From contig CP067379.1 of the NCBI GenBank assembly GCA_019565575.1, forward strand, positions 992,001 to 1,056,000: a DNA stretch of 64,000 nucleotides, in the 5' to 3' direction. The stretch comes from Flavobacterium covae (GTDB taxonomy: Bacteria; Bacteroidota; Bacteroidia; Flavobacteriales; Flavobacteriaceae). The notes beneath the pieces are model-generated. The model was not told the origin of the DNA. It did not search any database and saw only the letters and a program-made list of their open reading frames with translations. A program made the position numbers and the translations under genes. Shown here in pieces: positions 38,617 through 48,668 of this stretch. The number at the start of each line of letters is the position of its first letter. Position 1 is the first letter of the stretch.

Positions 38617-39714
38617 CCCCCCGTTCTACCTACCTCGTTTGATCTATTTAAAAGTAAAGGGCAAACAATCCTCTTGTTTGTCCTCATCCTCAGTCTGAAA
38701 AGTACATTTTATCTTTTAAAAAACTTCATTTTTAATACCATATTTTAATAAGAATCAAGAGTACAAAATAATTTATCAAAGACATAAGCAAGCACACAAA
38801 AAAACGCTGTAGTGCATTATAAATGATTAGTACATAATAGAAATATAGTACAGATAAAATTTTTGAACCTAAAAAGACATTTCATTTTTTGTCCTCAATA
38901 TAGTAAAATCATATCTGTAAGAAAGAAATGTATGAATTTTCTTCTATCGTAAAGTTTAGAATACGATTTGTATTTAACTTTTGATTATTATATGCAAAAG
39001 GCTAGGCTTTGCTATCTAAACCTCATTGGAGGTTGATTTTATTTCTCGGTATTTGTTTTATAAGAAAACCATTCTTAGTGGTGATTTGATCAAGAAAATG
39101 AAAAGTATTTAATTCCTCATTTTTATTGGAATTCTAACTCATTATGAAAAAATCAAAATTTGAAAGCAATTCACAACAAATAAAAAAACTGATTAAAAGG
39201 GTTTTAAGCTGTGAAACAGCGCAAAGATACAAAAATTTGAGAGCAATTTACAACTGTAATATCTGTTAAAAAAATCATAATATAAAGCGTAATTTCTTAC
39301 AAAAGTATAAAAAATAAGTTACAAAACAATTTTTTAAAATAAAATTATATTTTTGACACTTAAAAATAACAAAATATTAAAAATATTTTTTTGATACACT
39401 ATAAATTCTGTCTTTGATGTCACACAAAAATCTATTATAAAATATACAAAACATTTAAAATAGTAAAAAAGATAAACTCTATTGTCATAAAAGTTCATTG
39501 ATTACTTTTTATTTTTATATAATTTTTTAAATCATAAATTGTTATATATTGACTGAATAAATTTATAAAAAACATATTTGTAAATAAAAAAATAAGAATT
39601 AAATTGCATTTAATAAAATAACGAGAATATTATAGTTTAGTGTAATTATTATAAAATTGTTAGTAAAATAAATAAGTAAATGTTATTATATTCTGTTTTT
39701 ATATTTTTAAACTT
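38617..39714. other. Intergenic region after cas9
   Basis: About 1.1 kb without a protein gene. It contains a weak hairpin at about 38660-38683 (GGCAAACA...TGTTTGTC) that may end the cas9 transcript, a small perfect hairpin at 39019-39034 (AACCTC/GAGGTT), the minimal CRISPR array at 39154-39254, and about 450 very AT-rich bases before the LysM gene. Confidence 0.6.
39154..39254 (-). CRISPR. Minimal type II-C CRISPR array: two unequal repeats, one 30-nt spacer
   Basis: On the minus strand the order is repeat 1 (39254-39208, 47 nt, opening GTTGTAAATTGCTCTC and closing GTTTCACAGC), spacer (39207-39178, 30 nt), repeat 2 (39177-39154, only the first 24 nt, GTTGTGAATTGCTTTC...). The 47/30 sizes and the sequence type match II-C arrays of Bacteroidota. 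Repeat 2 is perfectly complementary to the tracrRNA anti-repeat over 23 nt; repeat 1 has two mismatches there. Repeat 1 contains TATCTTTG, a perfect -7 promoter box, so the guide may be transcribed from inside the repeat. I found no further repeats on either side. Confidence 0.8.
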
Positions 39715-40762
39715 ATGAACATCAGTTGGTCTGTACACGTAGTACAAAAAGGAGATACCTTAGAATCAGTAGCAGAAGAATTAGGAATTAGTGGCAAATC
39801 ACTTCGAGAGTATCACAATACTTATTGTGAGTTAAAATATTTGATAAATTATAATGACCTAAAAGGAATAAAAGAACTAATCTTACCCTCTACACAAGAA
39901 ATTAAAGAAATCAAAGAAACAGAAAAAAAAGTAAGAATCCTAAGTAGCTTACCGTTGTACTACCTACCCCAAAATTTTCATAAACCCAGTTATGATATAG
40001 AAGAAACAATAGAAACATTATCAAAAGAACCCTTTACAGTAAGCTATAAGACGACCCTAAAAACTACAAAAGAAAAAGAAGGAACCATAATATCGTTAAC
40101 AAACAGCCATTTTCAAAAAGAAGAAGAAACCCCAGAAGATAAGATCTCTACATTAGCCATAGCCTGTATAAATGCAATATACCCGATAGAATTTATTATA
40201 AATCCTGGAGGTCAGATAATAAACATAAAAAATCATCAAGAAATAATAAACAAATTTAAAGAAAGAAAATTAGACCTTTTAACCTATTTTTCAGGTAAAA
40301 TAAATCAAACATATATTGATACGTTTGAAAAAACTTTAACAGACAGAAAAAAATTCTAAAGAGTTATTGTTCAACCTTATTATACCAAGTTCTTTTCCCC
40401 AATATGAGTTGGTTTAGTACAGAAGAAAAAAAAGACTATTTTTATTTTCAACCCAATTCATACAACGTAGAAAGTGCAGTTATAACACAACATGATTTTG
40501 AAAACACAGACTATATAAAAACCATTGTTACATCAAGTTATGAAGAAGGGAGCACATTTGAAGAAATATTACGTAAAAAAGTTATAGAATATTCCCAAAC
40601 TACAATAGATCCCCAAGAAGAAGATCTATCAAATTGGGAAGGAAGCATAAGTTTTACCTATTACACCTCCAAAAAAACAAACAATTACTAAAAGCAGAAG
40701 CCGAACTTAAGATAAAAAACAACCAAGAAATATATGTAAAACATACCCTAAAAATAAATTAA
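39715..40762 (+). CDS. LysM-domain protein of a contractile injection system locus (frameshifts)
   Basis: About 348 residues when shifts in A runs near 40350 (DRKK into ILKSYCSTLLYQ) and 40670 (TSKK into QLLKAEAELK) are read through. The N-terminus is a LysM domain (VHVVQKGDTLESVAEELG). The rest is a predicted beta-rich region without a known motif. LysM proteins are found among the baseplate/spike-associated genes of contractile injection systems (T6SS subtype iii and extracellular types) in Bacteroidota. The next gene carries a LysM plus a PAAR-like domain, which supports that context. A role in loading or docking effectors to the spike is inferred. Confidence 0.65.
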
Positions 40763-40795
40763 ACAAAACAAACAAACAAAACTAAACAACTATAT

Positions 40796-41580
40796 ATGAA
40801 AAAATATAGAGTACAAAAAGGAGACACGCTAAATTCCCTAGCTGAAAAATTTGCTATAAAAGACGGAGCCCATCTTCGAGCATTTCACAACCTATATTGT
40901 CCTTTAGAAGACTTATTAGGGGCAGAAGTAGTAGCAGGAAAAGAACTCCTAATAGCAGAGGAATCCCCTTATATAAAAGAAAAAAACAGCCCATCTGAAA
41001 ACCCTCAAAAAACATCAGAAGTAGCGGTATCCAAGAGTTCAGAAGAAACAACAAAAAAGAAACAAGTCCAAGTCAATCCTCATCAAGTTCCACAGCACAT
41101 GAAGGCAAACACTTTGTAGTCCAAAAAGGACAATGCCAATGCAACCAAGGTTTTGAATTTCCATCCTTTAAAGTAACGAGTCATAACAAACACTATTGGA
41201 ACGATTCGGAAGGAGAATCAGATTACCTAGCCGTAACTGAATCAGACATACAACTAAACCCATCAGCACAACCCTTTGGACAATGCAAACTAAAACCCAG
41301 CTCCGGAGGTTATTTGCCCTGCTCCTTTGCAGCAGCCGGAAAATGGAGTAAAACCTACGACAAAGTAAAAATTTTAGACAAAAAATGCGTTACCGAAATA
41401 TCCGAATTAAAGTGCAGTACAGGAGGTAAAATAACGATTTTAAAACACGGACAACAAAGTCAAAGCAGTAAAAGCCAAGTAAAAAAAGCCAATCCACGAG
41501 AACAACATTTATACAACCCGATTATGAATTTTGAAGAATTTCAAGAAGAAATCAGCAGTAAAAACAACGAAGCTTGGTAA
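40796..41580 (+). CDS. LysM plus PAAR-like (DUF4280) spike protein (frameshift)
   Basis: About 260 residues when a shift near 41055 (an A run) is read through. It has an N-terminal LysM (YRVQKGDTLNSLAEKFA), a Lys/Ser-rich linker and then a DUF4280 domain. The domain opens HFVVQKGQCQCNQGF and includes PSAQPFGQCKLKPS, GGYLPCSFAAAGKW and ELKCSTGGKITILKHGQ. DUF4280 is a PAAR-like fold that caps the tip of contractile injection systems and carries effectors. The last 80 codons are duplicated at 48433-48668. The stop overlaps the possible TTG start of the trunk-effector gene at 41574, so spike and effector are coupled. Confidence 0.8.
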
Positions 41581-42522
41581 TAAAAACACAGATTTATAAT
41601 GAAAAAGGCATATCCGCAATATCAGGAGTAACCTCGCCGACAGTAGGCGAAAAATACACCTATCACATATCCGAATGGTACCCTAATACCCCGATATCCG
41701 AAAGAGAACAAGCAAAGGTTACCTGGGAACTATTCAAAAAAGAAGCGATGGTAGATTTACCACCACCCATATTAAGAAAAAAGGAGACAGCAGTTTTACC
41801 TTTGGCGAATCCTCAGTAGGAGAGACCTACCGATTAGAAGGATATTTATACCAACCCGAAGGAGGCGGATTAATCATAACCCCCAAAGCCAGTAAAATCC
41901 CGAAAATCTGCAAAGTAGACCTAAACTACGTAGACGATAGCAAAGGCAGCGTTTTTAGTTTTACAGAAAAACTACGAGCCAAAGCCCATTGCATAAATAT
42001 GTTTAACAAAGAAGTCCTATTTACCTTATGGGAAGACGATGCAAAAGGCAGCGGACACAATACAACCAACCAACTCATTGATACCAAAAAAGCAAAAGTA
42101 GACCTATACGGAGATGCAGAAGTAGACTTTATGCTAACCAAAGCATTAATGAAAAAAGCCATGGAAGGCGAGACAGACATACGAGAACTAGAATTTTATG
42201 TAACAGTAGAATATTACAAAACCAAAAAACACACAACCTCAAACGTAGAAGTAAAAAATCCATCCCCCACAGAAAATAAAAAACCATCACAACCCACGGC
42301 AATTAAAAAAGCCAAAGGTTCTCCGGCAGAGCACAAACCAAGGAGTAAAAAAGAAGAGAAAGGAGTATTTGGAAGCATTTCAGAAACCATAGACGAAATA
42401 TGGGATTGGGCAGAAACCCAAGGAATCGCTCAAAGAGACAAACCCCACACCATTGAAATCCCCGAAGGAAAAAGCCCCGCTGTTATAGGAAAAACAAAGG
42501 TGGAGAAGAAAGAGAAATTTAA
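41345..42522 (+). repeat. Long direct repeat, copy 1 (PAAR end plus effector trunk)
   Basis: Nearly identical, with a few substitutions and two one-base homopolymer differences, to 48433-49613. It covers the end of the PAAR-like gene and the whole conserved trunk of the effector, and stops exactly where the variable toxin part begins. Confidence 0.95.
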
Positions 42523-43826
42523 ACCTGTGATAGGAAATGGCGAAGAAGCAGTAATATACATAACCAGTGAAATTGCAACTGAAATAGAAGTGGATAAAAA
42601 TGGTGATATTGTTTCTTATCCTGATTTTGGAGGTTATAATGGAATAGAGGAGCATATAATAGACAATAAAATTTATTGTAAAAAAATTAAAGTAAAAGGA
42701 AAAGTAAAAAGTGCATTTCCTACGTACAAAGCCTATATTTATAGAGGTAATACAGTTGGTGAAGCAGTAAAAAAACTTAAACAAGATATAAAATTCAATA
42801 CTCATGAAAATGCTGAATCGACAGTTTTAGAAGTGGCAAGGCATACACTAGGAAATAATAAAAATTATAATTCTGAGGGACCAACTCCTCCAAATACCAT
42901 CAATAAACTATACAGACTTAGATATAAAATTGGATCAAATAAAGGAAAAACTAGTTATCGTTATCGAATTGTAGAAGATAATTCAAGCAATCTTCCATCT
43001 ATTAAAGATTTTAAAAAGAATATCAATCAGGATCAATGAATATTGGCACAAGAAGTTCAATATCTATAGACCCTTGAATTCAGCTGGGTTAGTTGGATGT
43101 GTTGGTATCAGAGGAGAAAAGGGTATAGTCCATCCTAATTGCAAAAATACGTACCCTAATCAGGATAAAGAAAATTACAAATATATTTATCACTCGATAA
43201 ATAACTATCTAGAAGGAATTATTCCTGAACTAACAGGAGTTTATGGAAGAAGAGGTTTCTCAACTTCTTCAGGAACTGTGTTAGTTAAAGAATCAAGCTA
43301 CAAAGAAGAAAAAAAAGTTTTTGTATTAGTGGATAAACTACCTGAATTAAAATTATTCAATATTGAAGATGCAAAAACAGCTTTACGTATCATATATGAT
43401 AAATATGGTGAAGATATAGCTACAATTGTTGAAAAAATGTATCGTTTAGAGACAACTCATTTTACCTCTGGTCAATATCAGCATTGTGGAACTGGAGGTA
43501 TGGAAGTTTTTGGAAAATCGCCTTATTATGGCTGGGATTCAACTACATTTAAAAACCATCCTGAACATACCCCTATTGGAACTTGGAGTGCTTTTGAAGG
43601 AAAAGCATTAAGTGAAAAAGGAGGAAATAAACAACAAAAAGATAAACCAAAAACATTTGTAAAACTTCCATCTGTACTTGCAGGAATGGAATATAAAGCT
43701 GAATATATCAAAAGATATGATGGAAATTATGCAAGATGGTATAATGCAAATGATGTTGAGGCACAAGAAATTTACAAAGAACAATTAAAAGGTATTAGAG
43801 CACGAATTGTTAAAACTTTCAAATAA
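41574..43826 (+). CDS. Effector 1: conserved trunk with YkuD-like/lysozyme-like C-terminal toxin (frameshifts)
   Basis: The start is either TTG 41574, overlapping the PAAR stop, or ATG 41599. The trunk (to about 42510) is a beta-rich Ig-like region (GISAISGVTSPTVGEKYTYH, VTWELFKK) and a tail with KGSPAEHKPRSKKEEKGVF and EIWDWAETQ. The variable C-terminus (42511-43826) contains a segment with SAGLVGCVGIRG, resembling the catalytic Cys motif of L,D-transpeptidase-like domains. It then has a lysozyme-like domain (IVEKMYRLETTHFTSGQY, Glu as likely catalytic residue). Shifts lie near 41740 and 43038. It is probably delivered by the spike to attack peptidoglycan of competitors. A predicted immunity lipoprotein follows after 11 bases. 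The toxin family assignment is tentative. Confidence 0.65.
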
Positions 43827-43837
43827 ATCAATATAAA

Positions 43838-44931
43838 ATGAAAAAAATTGTCTTTATTAATTTATTAATTATTTCCTTGTTTTCTTGTAAAAACGAAACA
43901 AAAAAGGAGTCGAAAAATTTAGAACAAAGTATTGAGAAAAATCTAAATTGTGATAATATACTTGTTTCACTCATCAAAAACTCTAGTATATCAAACCCTT
44001 TTAAATCAAAGATAAAAGCAGAAATTGACAAAAAGAAGATAACAAAATTACTGTTAGATTATTTGTAGAGTCAGAATCTGGAACTAATATAGAAAATAGT
44101 ATTGGTTGGTTGATTATTGATGTAGCTAAAAGAAAACTATTTGACATCACTAATGATATTGAGAATCCAGTTGAATTAAAATTTAACCCGTCTGATTTCG
44201 ATTTCTTTCTTAAATGTGAAAATTTAAATGCAAAAAACACTACTATGGAAAATACAAAAATTGATTTTAATGAACTTTTTAACGAAGGTAGCAATATTGA
44301 TTTCACTCCAAAAGACCTTAATAAGGATATAACTGAAATAAAAGAATTCAAATCAAAGCTTATTCTATTTGAAAATTCAAATCCTGAAAATTTCGATTCT
44401 GGAAATTTAGAGACTTTAATTAATAACGAAACTTTTACAAATTCAGAAAGTTTCATAAATGGAGAATGGTTAGACTATTTTATAAAAAAATATAAATTAA
44501 ATGTATCAAGTCTACACACACTGATGTCTAAAGCTATAGAACAAGAAGATTTCAGCGCAGTTAAAACACTTGCCAAAAATGGTTATATATTTAATATAGA
44601 AGAATTAGAATCGTCAAAAGAACAATTAAAATATTTTAAAAGTTTGAATGGTAAAATAGATGTTGAAAATTATTATGATCCATCTTATTCACATATTGAA
44701 AAAATATTTAATTTAATAAATAAAGCTTATCAAAATTATATAATCTACGACAAAGATGGATATACTAACCTAAGAGAGGATAAATCAATAAATTCAAAAG
44801 TAATAACTAAAATTAATTCGGGTGAAAATATTAATGTTATAACTAATCCTGATGAAGAAGATTGGTGTTTGGTAGAAACTAAAGATGGTAAAAAAGGTTA
44901 TGTACACAAATCAAGAATTGTATCAAAATAA
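43838..44931 (+). CDS. Predicted immunity lipoprotein 1 with C-terminal SH3b domain (frameshift)
   Basis: About 364 residues when a shift near 44030 is read through. Lipoprotein signal MKKIVFINLLIISLFSC with lipobox Cys. A long unrecognised middle follows, then a bacterial SH3 domain at the end (YDKDGYTNLRED...GYVHKSRIVSK). Position directly behind a peptidoglycan-hydrolase effector and periplasmic location fit an immunity protein that shields the producer. The last 12 codons and the terminator are identical to those of the 52615 gene, so the two share a recombined 3' end. SH3b domains bind cell-wall peptides, which would suit protection of the substrate; that is inference. Confidence 0.6.
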
Positions 44932-44934
44932 GTT

Positions 44935-44966
44935 AGAGGCTATCCTAAAATTATTGGATAGCCTCT
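44935..44966 (+). terminator. Terminator behind immunity gene 1
   Basis: AGAGGCTATCC pairs perfectly with GGATAGCCTCT across a 10-base loop, just after the stop codon. An identical hairpin lies at 53791-53822. Confidence 0.75.
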
Positions 44967-44970
44967 TGTA

Positions 44971-45035
44971 ACATTTTCCTTGCCCCACAGGTATATAACC
45001 TTAGAAAGAAGACAAGGATTTGTACAGAAAAAGGA
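44971..45035 (+). repeat. Cassette-entry sequence, copy 1
   Basis: About 65 bases beginning ACATTTTCCTTGCCCCAC and continuing with GACAAGGATTTGT, found again at 48290 and 53827. In each place it precedes a trunk fragment, so it marks the left edge of an orphan toxin cassette. Confidence 0.8.
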
Positions 45036-46607
45036 GCGATATTACAAAACAAAAACAGACAACCTCAAACGTAGAAATAAAAAAGCCAAAGGTTCTCCGG
45101 CAGAGCACAACCCAAGGAGTAAAAAAGAAGAGAAAGGAGTATTTAGAAGCATTTCAGAAACCATAGACGAAATATGGGATTGGGCAGAAACCCAAGGAAC
45201 CGCTCAAAGAGACAAACCCCACACCATTGAAATCCCCGAAGGAAAAAGCCCCGCTGTTATAGGAAAAACAAAGGTGGAGAAGAAAGAGGAAAAGAAAGGA
45301 GGGTGCTTTTGTAAACAAGAAGAGAACCAATTTTATTGGAGTGATAAATTAACTTGTGACCAAAGAAAAAAAGTGCTTGAAGTTTGTCAAGAACTTTGGG
45401 GAGAAAAAAATAAAAAAGAAAAAGCGAGCCAGCTAATGTCTATAATGTACATTGAGACAAATAAAACATTTAGCCCCTCAGCTGATAATGGTATAGGTTT
45501 CTCAGGCTTAATTCAATTTAATGATGCAGCAGCTAAGGGAGTAGGTACAACAAGGGCTGAATTAAAGAAGATGACTTTTATAAAACAAATGGATTATGTA
45601 AAAGCTTACTTTATGAAAAGAAAAGATGAGCTAAATACTATGACAGATATGTATTTATTAGTAATGAAACCAAGTGCTGTGGGAAAAGGTAATGACCCTA
45701 ATTATGCTGTTTTTGATGAAAGCATAAGTGTTCCTGATGGAGATGGTAGTAAAACAAATGCAGCGCAGCGCCAAATAAATATAAATAGAGAACCTTGGGT
45801 AACTAAGTATGGATATTCATCAAATCCAAAATTTTTAACAGAAAAGGGAGAAAAAGAAAAACGGAAAAAATGGGTTTACACTAGACAAAAGTATGAAAGT
45901 AGACCTGGTTTTATAGGAGGAAAAACAACAATAAAAGAAATTGAACAGGTTTTAAAAGATGAAGGATTTTATTTAGGTAAAAATCATATTTTTAAAGGAA
46001 AATGTATTGATGAAAAAGAAATTATAAGTAATAATAAAGAACGTGCCCCTTGGGTAGATGTTGCATTCGAAGAATTCGAGAAATACAAAGGGATAACAGA
46101 AAAAGAAAGCCCGTTAAAGGAAAGAATTTCTGAATATTTTAAACTTTCAGGTTCTCCAAGTTTAACTTACAAAGATGCTTGGTGTGCTACATTTGTTCAT
46201 TGGTGTTTTCAACACACAGAATATAAAGATACAAATGAAAAAGGAAATGTAGGAGCATTTGATTGGGCAGAAGAGGGAAATTTAAGAATTAAAGGAAATT
46301 CAACAAAAGATGGCTGGATAAATGGAGAGAAAAGTGAAGTTTTCGTTGGAGCAGTAATTGTGTTTTCTTTCTCTCATGTTGCTATAATTGTAGGAGAGAA
46401 TAAAACAGGTGAAAAATATATATATTTAGGAGGTAATCAAGGTTCAAAAGTAACAGGAGGACAAAAAATTTGTTTGGGTAGTGCTTCAAAAAATAGTAAA
46501 GACATTTTCGCGATTATGAAACCAAAGAATTATAATCCTAAGGAAAATGAAAAAAATTACCTATTTATGACGTTGAAGAAGAAAATTCTAATAGTTCATC
46601 AAGATAA
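44980..46607 (+). CDS. Orphan toxin cassette 2: trunk tail, lysozyme-like domain and CHAP-type amidase
   Basis: The frame begins at TTG 44980 with no credible start, and carries only the last part of the trunk (to about 45290). Then comes a lysozyme-like domain (LMSIMYIETNKTFSPSADN, catalytic Glu in YIET; GLIQFNDAA) and a CHAP/NlpC-type amidase (DAWCATFVHWCF with catalytic Cys; VIVFSFSHVAIIVGE with His; GGNQGSKV). The toxin should end SNSSSR at TAA 46605-46607. A shift in an A run near 46555 instead fuses the frame to the following immunity gene. Lacking its N-terminal trunk, it is probably silent until recombined onto an intact effector. Confidence 0.7.
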
Positions 46608-46617
46608 AAAAAATAAA

Positions 46618-47838
46618 ATGAATAAAATAATAAAATTTTTAATCCTATTAGTTACTTTTCAATTTTTGAACTGTAAGAATAATAATACAAATAAAGATAG
46701 TGAAATCCAAGATTCAAATATTTCTGTAAACAAAATAAAAATGATAGAAGATATATTAAATAAACAATTAAAAAAAGGAGCGAAACAATATCTAGATGAG
46801 GCAGGTGTAGAACTACCTAAAAATAGCTTTGATATGAATGATTTAGAAGCTTGTTCAAATTTAGAATCAACCCTTTTAGAATCAAATAAATTTAAGAGAT
46901 TAACGGAAGAAGAATTTTCAAATAAAATAAAATTAATATTCAATAGGACTATTGATTTTAAGTCAGATAAAAAAATATTATATTTTAATTTTTTTGATAT
47001 ATGTGATAGAAAATTAAATTTATTACCTATAAACAACATTGATAATAAAGGAGTTTATGTTAGTAAAGCGCATAAGTTAATTTTTGATTTTCATTATTTA
47101 CCAGAAATTATAGATTATAAATCACTATATCCTAAACTTTATCAAGAAGAAAAAAACTTCAAAAATCATTCAAAAATAAAAATGGAGATAATTGTAGTAT
47201 AGAATATTGGTATGAAATTAATGATTTAAAAATAGAACAGGAAATCAATAATAAAATAACGATTAATCGTAATAAATATTTATTCAATGACAATAATGAA
47301 TCATTTGTATGGTTACAAAAAAACGATAAATACTTTTTAGAATCTTTAGTAAAAACTTTCGGATATGTAAAAGACAAACAACTGTTAGAATTTGTTTTTG
47401 ACAACCAAAAAATCATAAAAATTCAAATATTGAAGAAATTAATAAATTATTATGGCATAAAAACCCTGTGATGAAAAATTAGTTTTTCATAAAGAAACTC
47501 TAGACATAATTAATGAAAAAGAAAATAAAAAAGAATATTTTAATTTTTTAAACGATGAATACTTAAGATATATAGACAAAAGTGAGTTGCCTATTTCTGA
47601 AAAAGCAGAGATAATTGCCAATATTTTAAATTTTATAGCCTTAAACACTAATGATTATGATCCATTTTCGAATATGGGTTTTTTTGCACAAAACTTTGAT
47701 GGAGGTAGAAAAACTGAAGGAAAATATTCAAAAGAATTTATAAAACATAATTTTTATAATTTAAAAGACTTTAAAAAACAATGGGAAGAATCGAAAATTG
47801 ATGGAGACGGAGTAGCTTATCCAGGAAATATTGAGTAA
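46618..47838 (+). CDS. Predicted immunity lipoprotein 2 (frameshifts)
   Basis: Start ATG 46618, lipoprotein signal MNKIIKFLILLVTFQFLNC. It is read through shifts near 47155 and 47450 to TAA 47838, about 406 residues. It is a paralog of the 50973 protein: both have an ILNKQLKKG / LLNKQLKAG motif, RTIDFKSDK / RTLDYNSDK, a conserved CDR/CNR with Leu and a PEI-DY segment. Both follow effectors ending in a CHAP-type amidase, so this family is probably the antidote to that amidase. It is soluble in the periplasm on a lipid anchor. The fold is not recognised. Confidence 0.65.
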
Positions 47839-47839
47839 T

Positions 47840-48201
47840 ATGAAAACATTATTTTTACATATATCTTTTTCGTAGTAATTATTTCAAACTATTCGTTTGA
47901 CTCAGAAAGCAATATTTTAAAATCTGAGCAAAAGGATTTTTATGCTGAAGGACAAGGAAAATACCCTGAGGGATCAGAAAGAGAATTAATATTCTCAGAA
48001 CTCCAAAAGTTTACAGCATTTGAAATAAGAATTATTAAAAATGAAATTTTCGCTAGACACGGATACATTTTTAAAAGTAAAGATTTAGCAACTTATTTTG
48101 GTAAACAAAAATGGTATAAACCCCTTTACAAAGATGTTACAAGTAAATTGGCTAAAATAGAGAGAAGAAATATTTCATTTATTATCGAAAATTTCGAATA
48201 A
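47840..48201 (+). CDS. YARHG-domain secreted protein (frameshift)
   Basis: Start ATG 47840, one base after the previous stop, with an N-terminal hydrophobic signal broken by a T-run shift near 47873. The C-terminal 75 residues are a YARHG domain: FEIRIIKNEIFARHGYIFKS, then YFGKQKWYKP. YARHG domains are small extracellular modules, probably binding cell-wall ligands. About 120 residues in all. The domain is clear; a role as a second immunity or adaptor protein of cassette 2 is inferred from position only. Confidence 0.7.
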
Positions 48202-48289
48202 AATAAAATTTATATTTTTAATTCAAACACTCCTTTACAAACTAAAAACCAATTGGGGACATAACTGAGATAGAAGAAGGAAAATGGCA

Positions 48290-48668
48290 ACATTTTCCTT
48301 GCCCCACTGGTATATAACCTTAAAAAGAAGACAAGGATTTGTGCGGAAAAAGAAGCGATATTACAAAACCAACACACACAACCTCAAACATAGAAAAAAA
48401 AAGTAAAGGTTCTCCAGCAGAGCACAAACCAAGGAGTAAAACCTACGACAAAGTAAAAATTTTAGACAAAAAATGCGTTACCGAAATATCCGAATTAAAG
48501 TGCAGTACAGGAGGTAAAATAACGATTTTAAAACACGGACAACAAAGTCAAAGCAGTAAAAGCCAAGTAAAAAAAGCCAATCCACGAGAACAACATTTAT
48601 ACAACCCCATTATGAATTTTGAAGAATTTCAAGAAGAAATCAGCAGTAAAAACAACGAAGCTTGGTAA
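48290..48668 (+). pseudogene. Rearranged fragment: cassette entry and trunk tail joined to the PAAR-like C-terminus
   Basis: The cassette-entry sequence (48290-48355) and a bit of trunk tail (KGSPAEHKPRSK) run directly into the last 75 codons of the PAAR-like gene (TYDKVKILDKKCVTEISELK). The join lies in a 9-base identity, GGAGTAAAA (48433-48441), present in both parents (41345-41353 in the PAAR gene and in the trunk tail). No LysM and only part of the PAAR-like domain are present, so it cannot form a spike. It is best seen as a recombination scar that brought a full trunk next to the GH19 toxin. Confidence 0.7.

Larger units (their letters stand above)
44895..45290 (+). repeat. Direct repeat, copy 1 (immunity 3' end, terminator, cassette entry, trunk tail)
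   Basis: Closely matches 53751-54130 in the same order: the last codons of an SH3b immunity gene, an 11-bp-stem terminator, the cassette-entry sequence and the last part of the effector trunk. The two diverge where the toxin parts start. Confidence 0.9.

Noticed and set aside
44980-47202. A single large toxin-lipoprotein fusion gene
   Set aside because: The second half has a complete lipoprotein signal and its own ATG; comparison with effector 3 shows the toxin should stop before it. I treat them as two genes.
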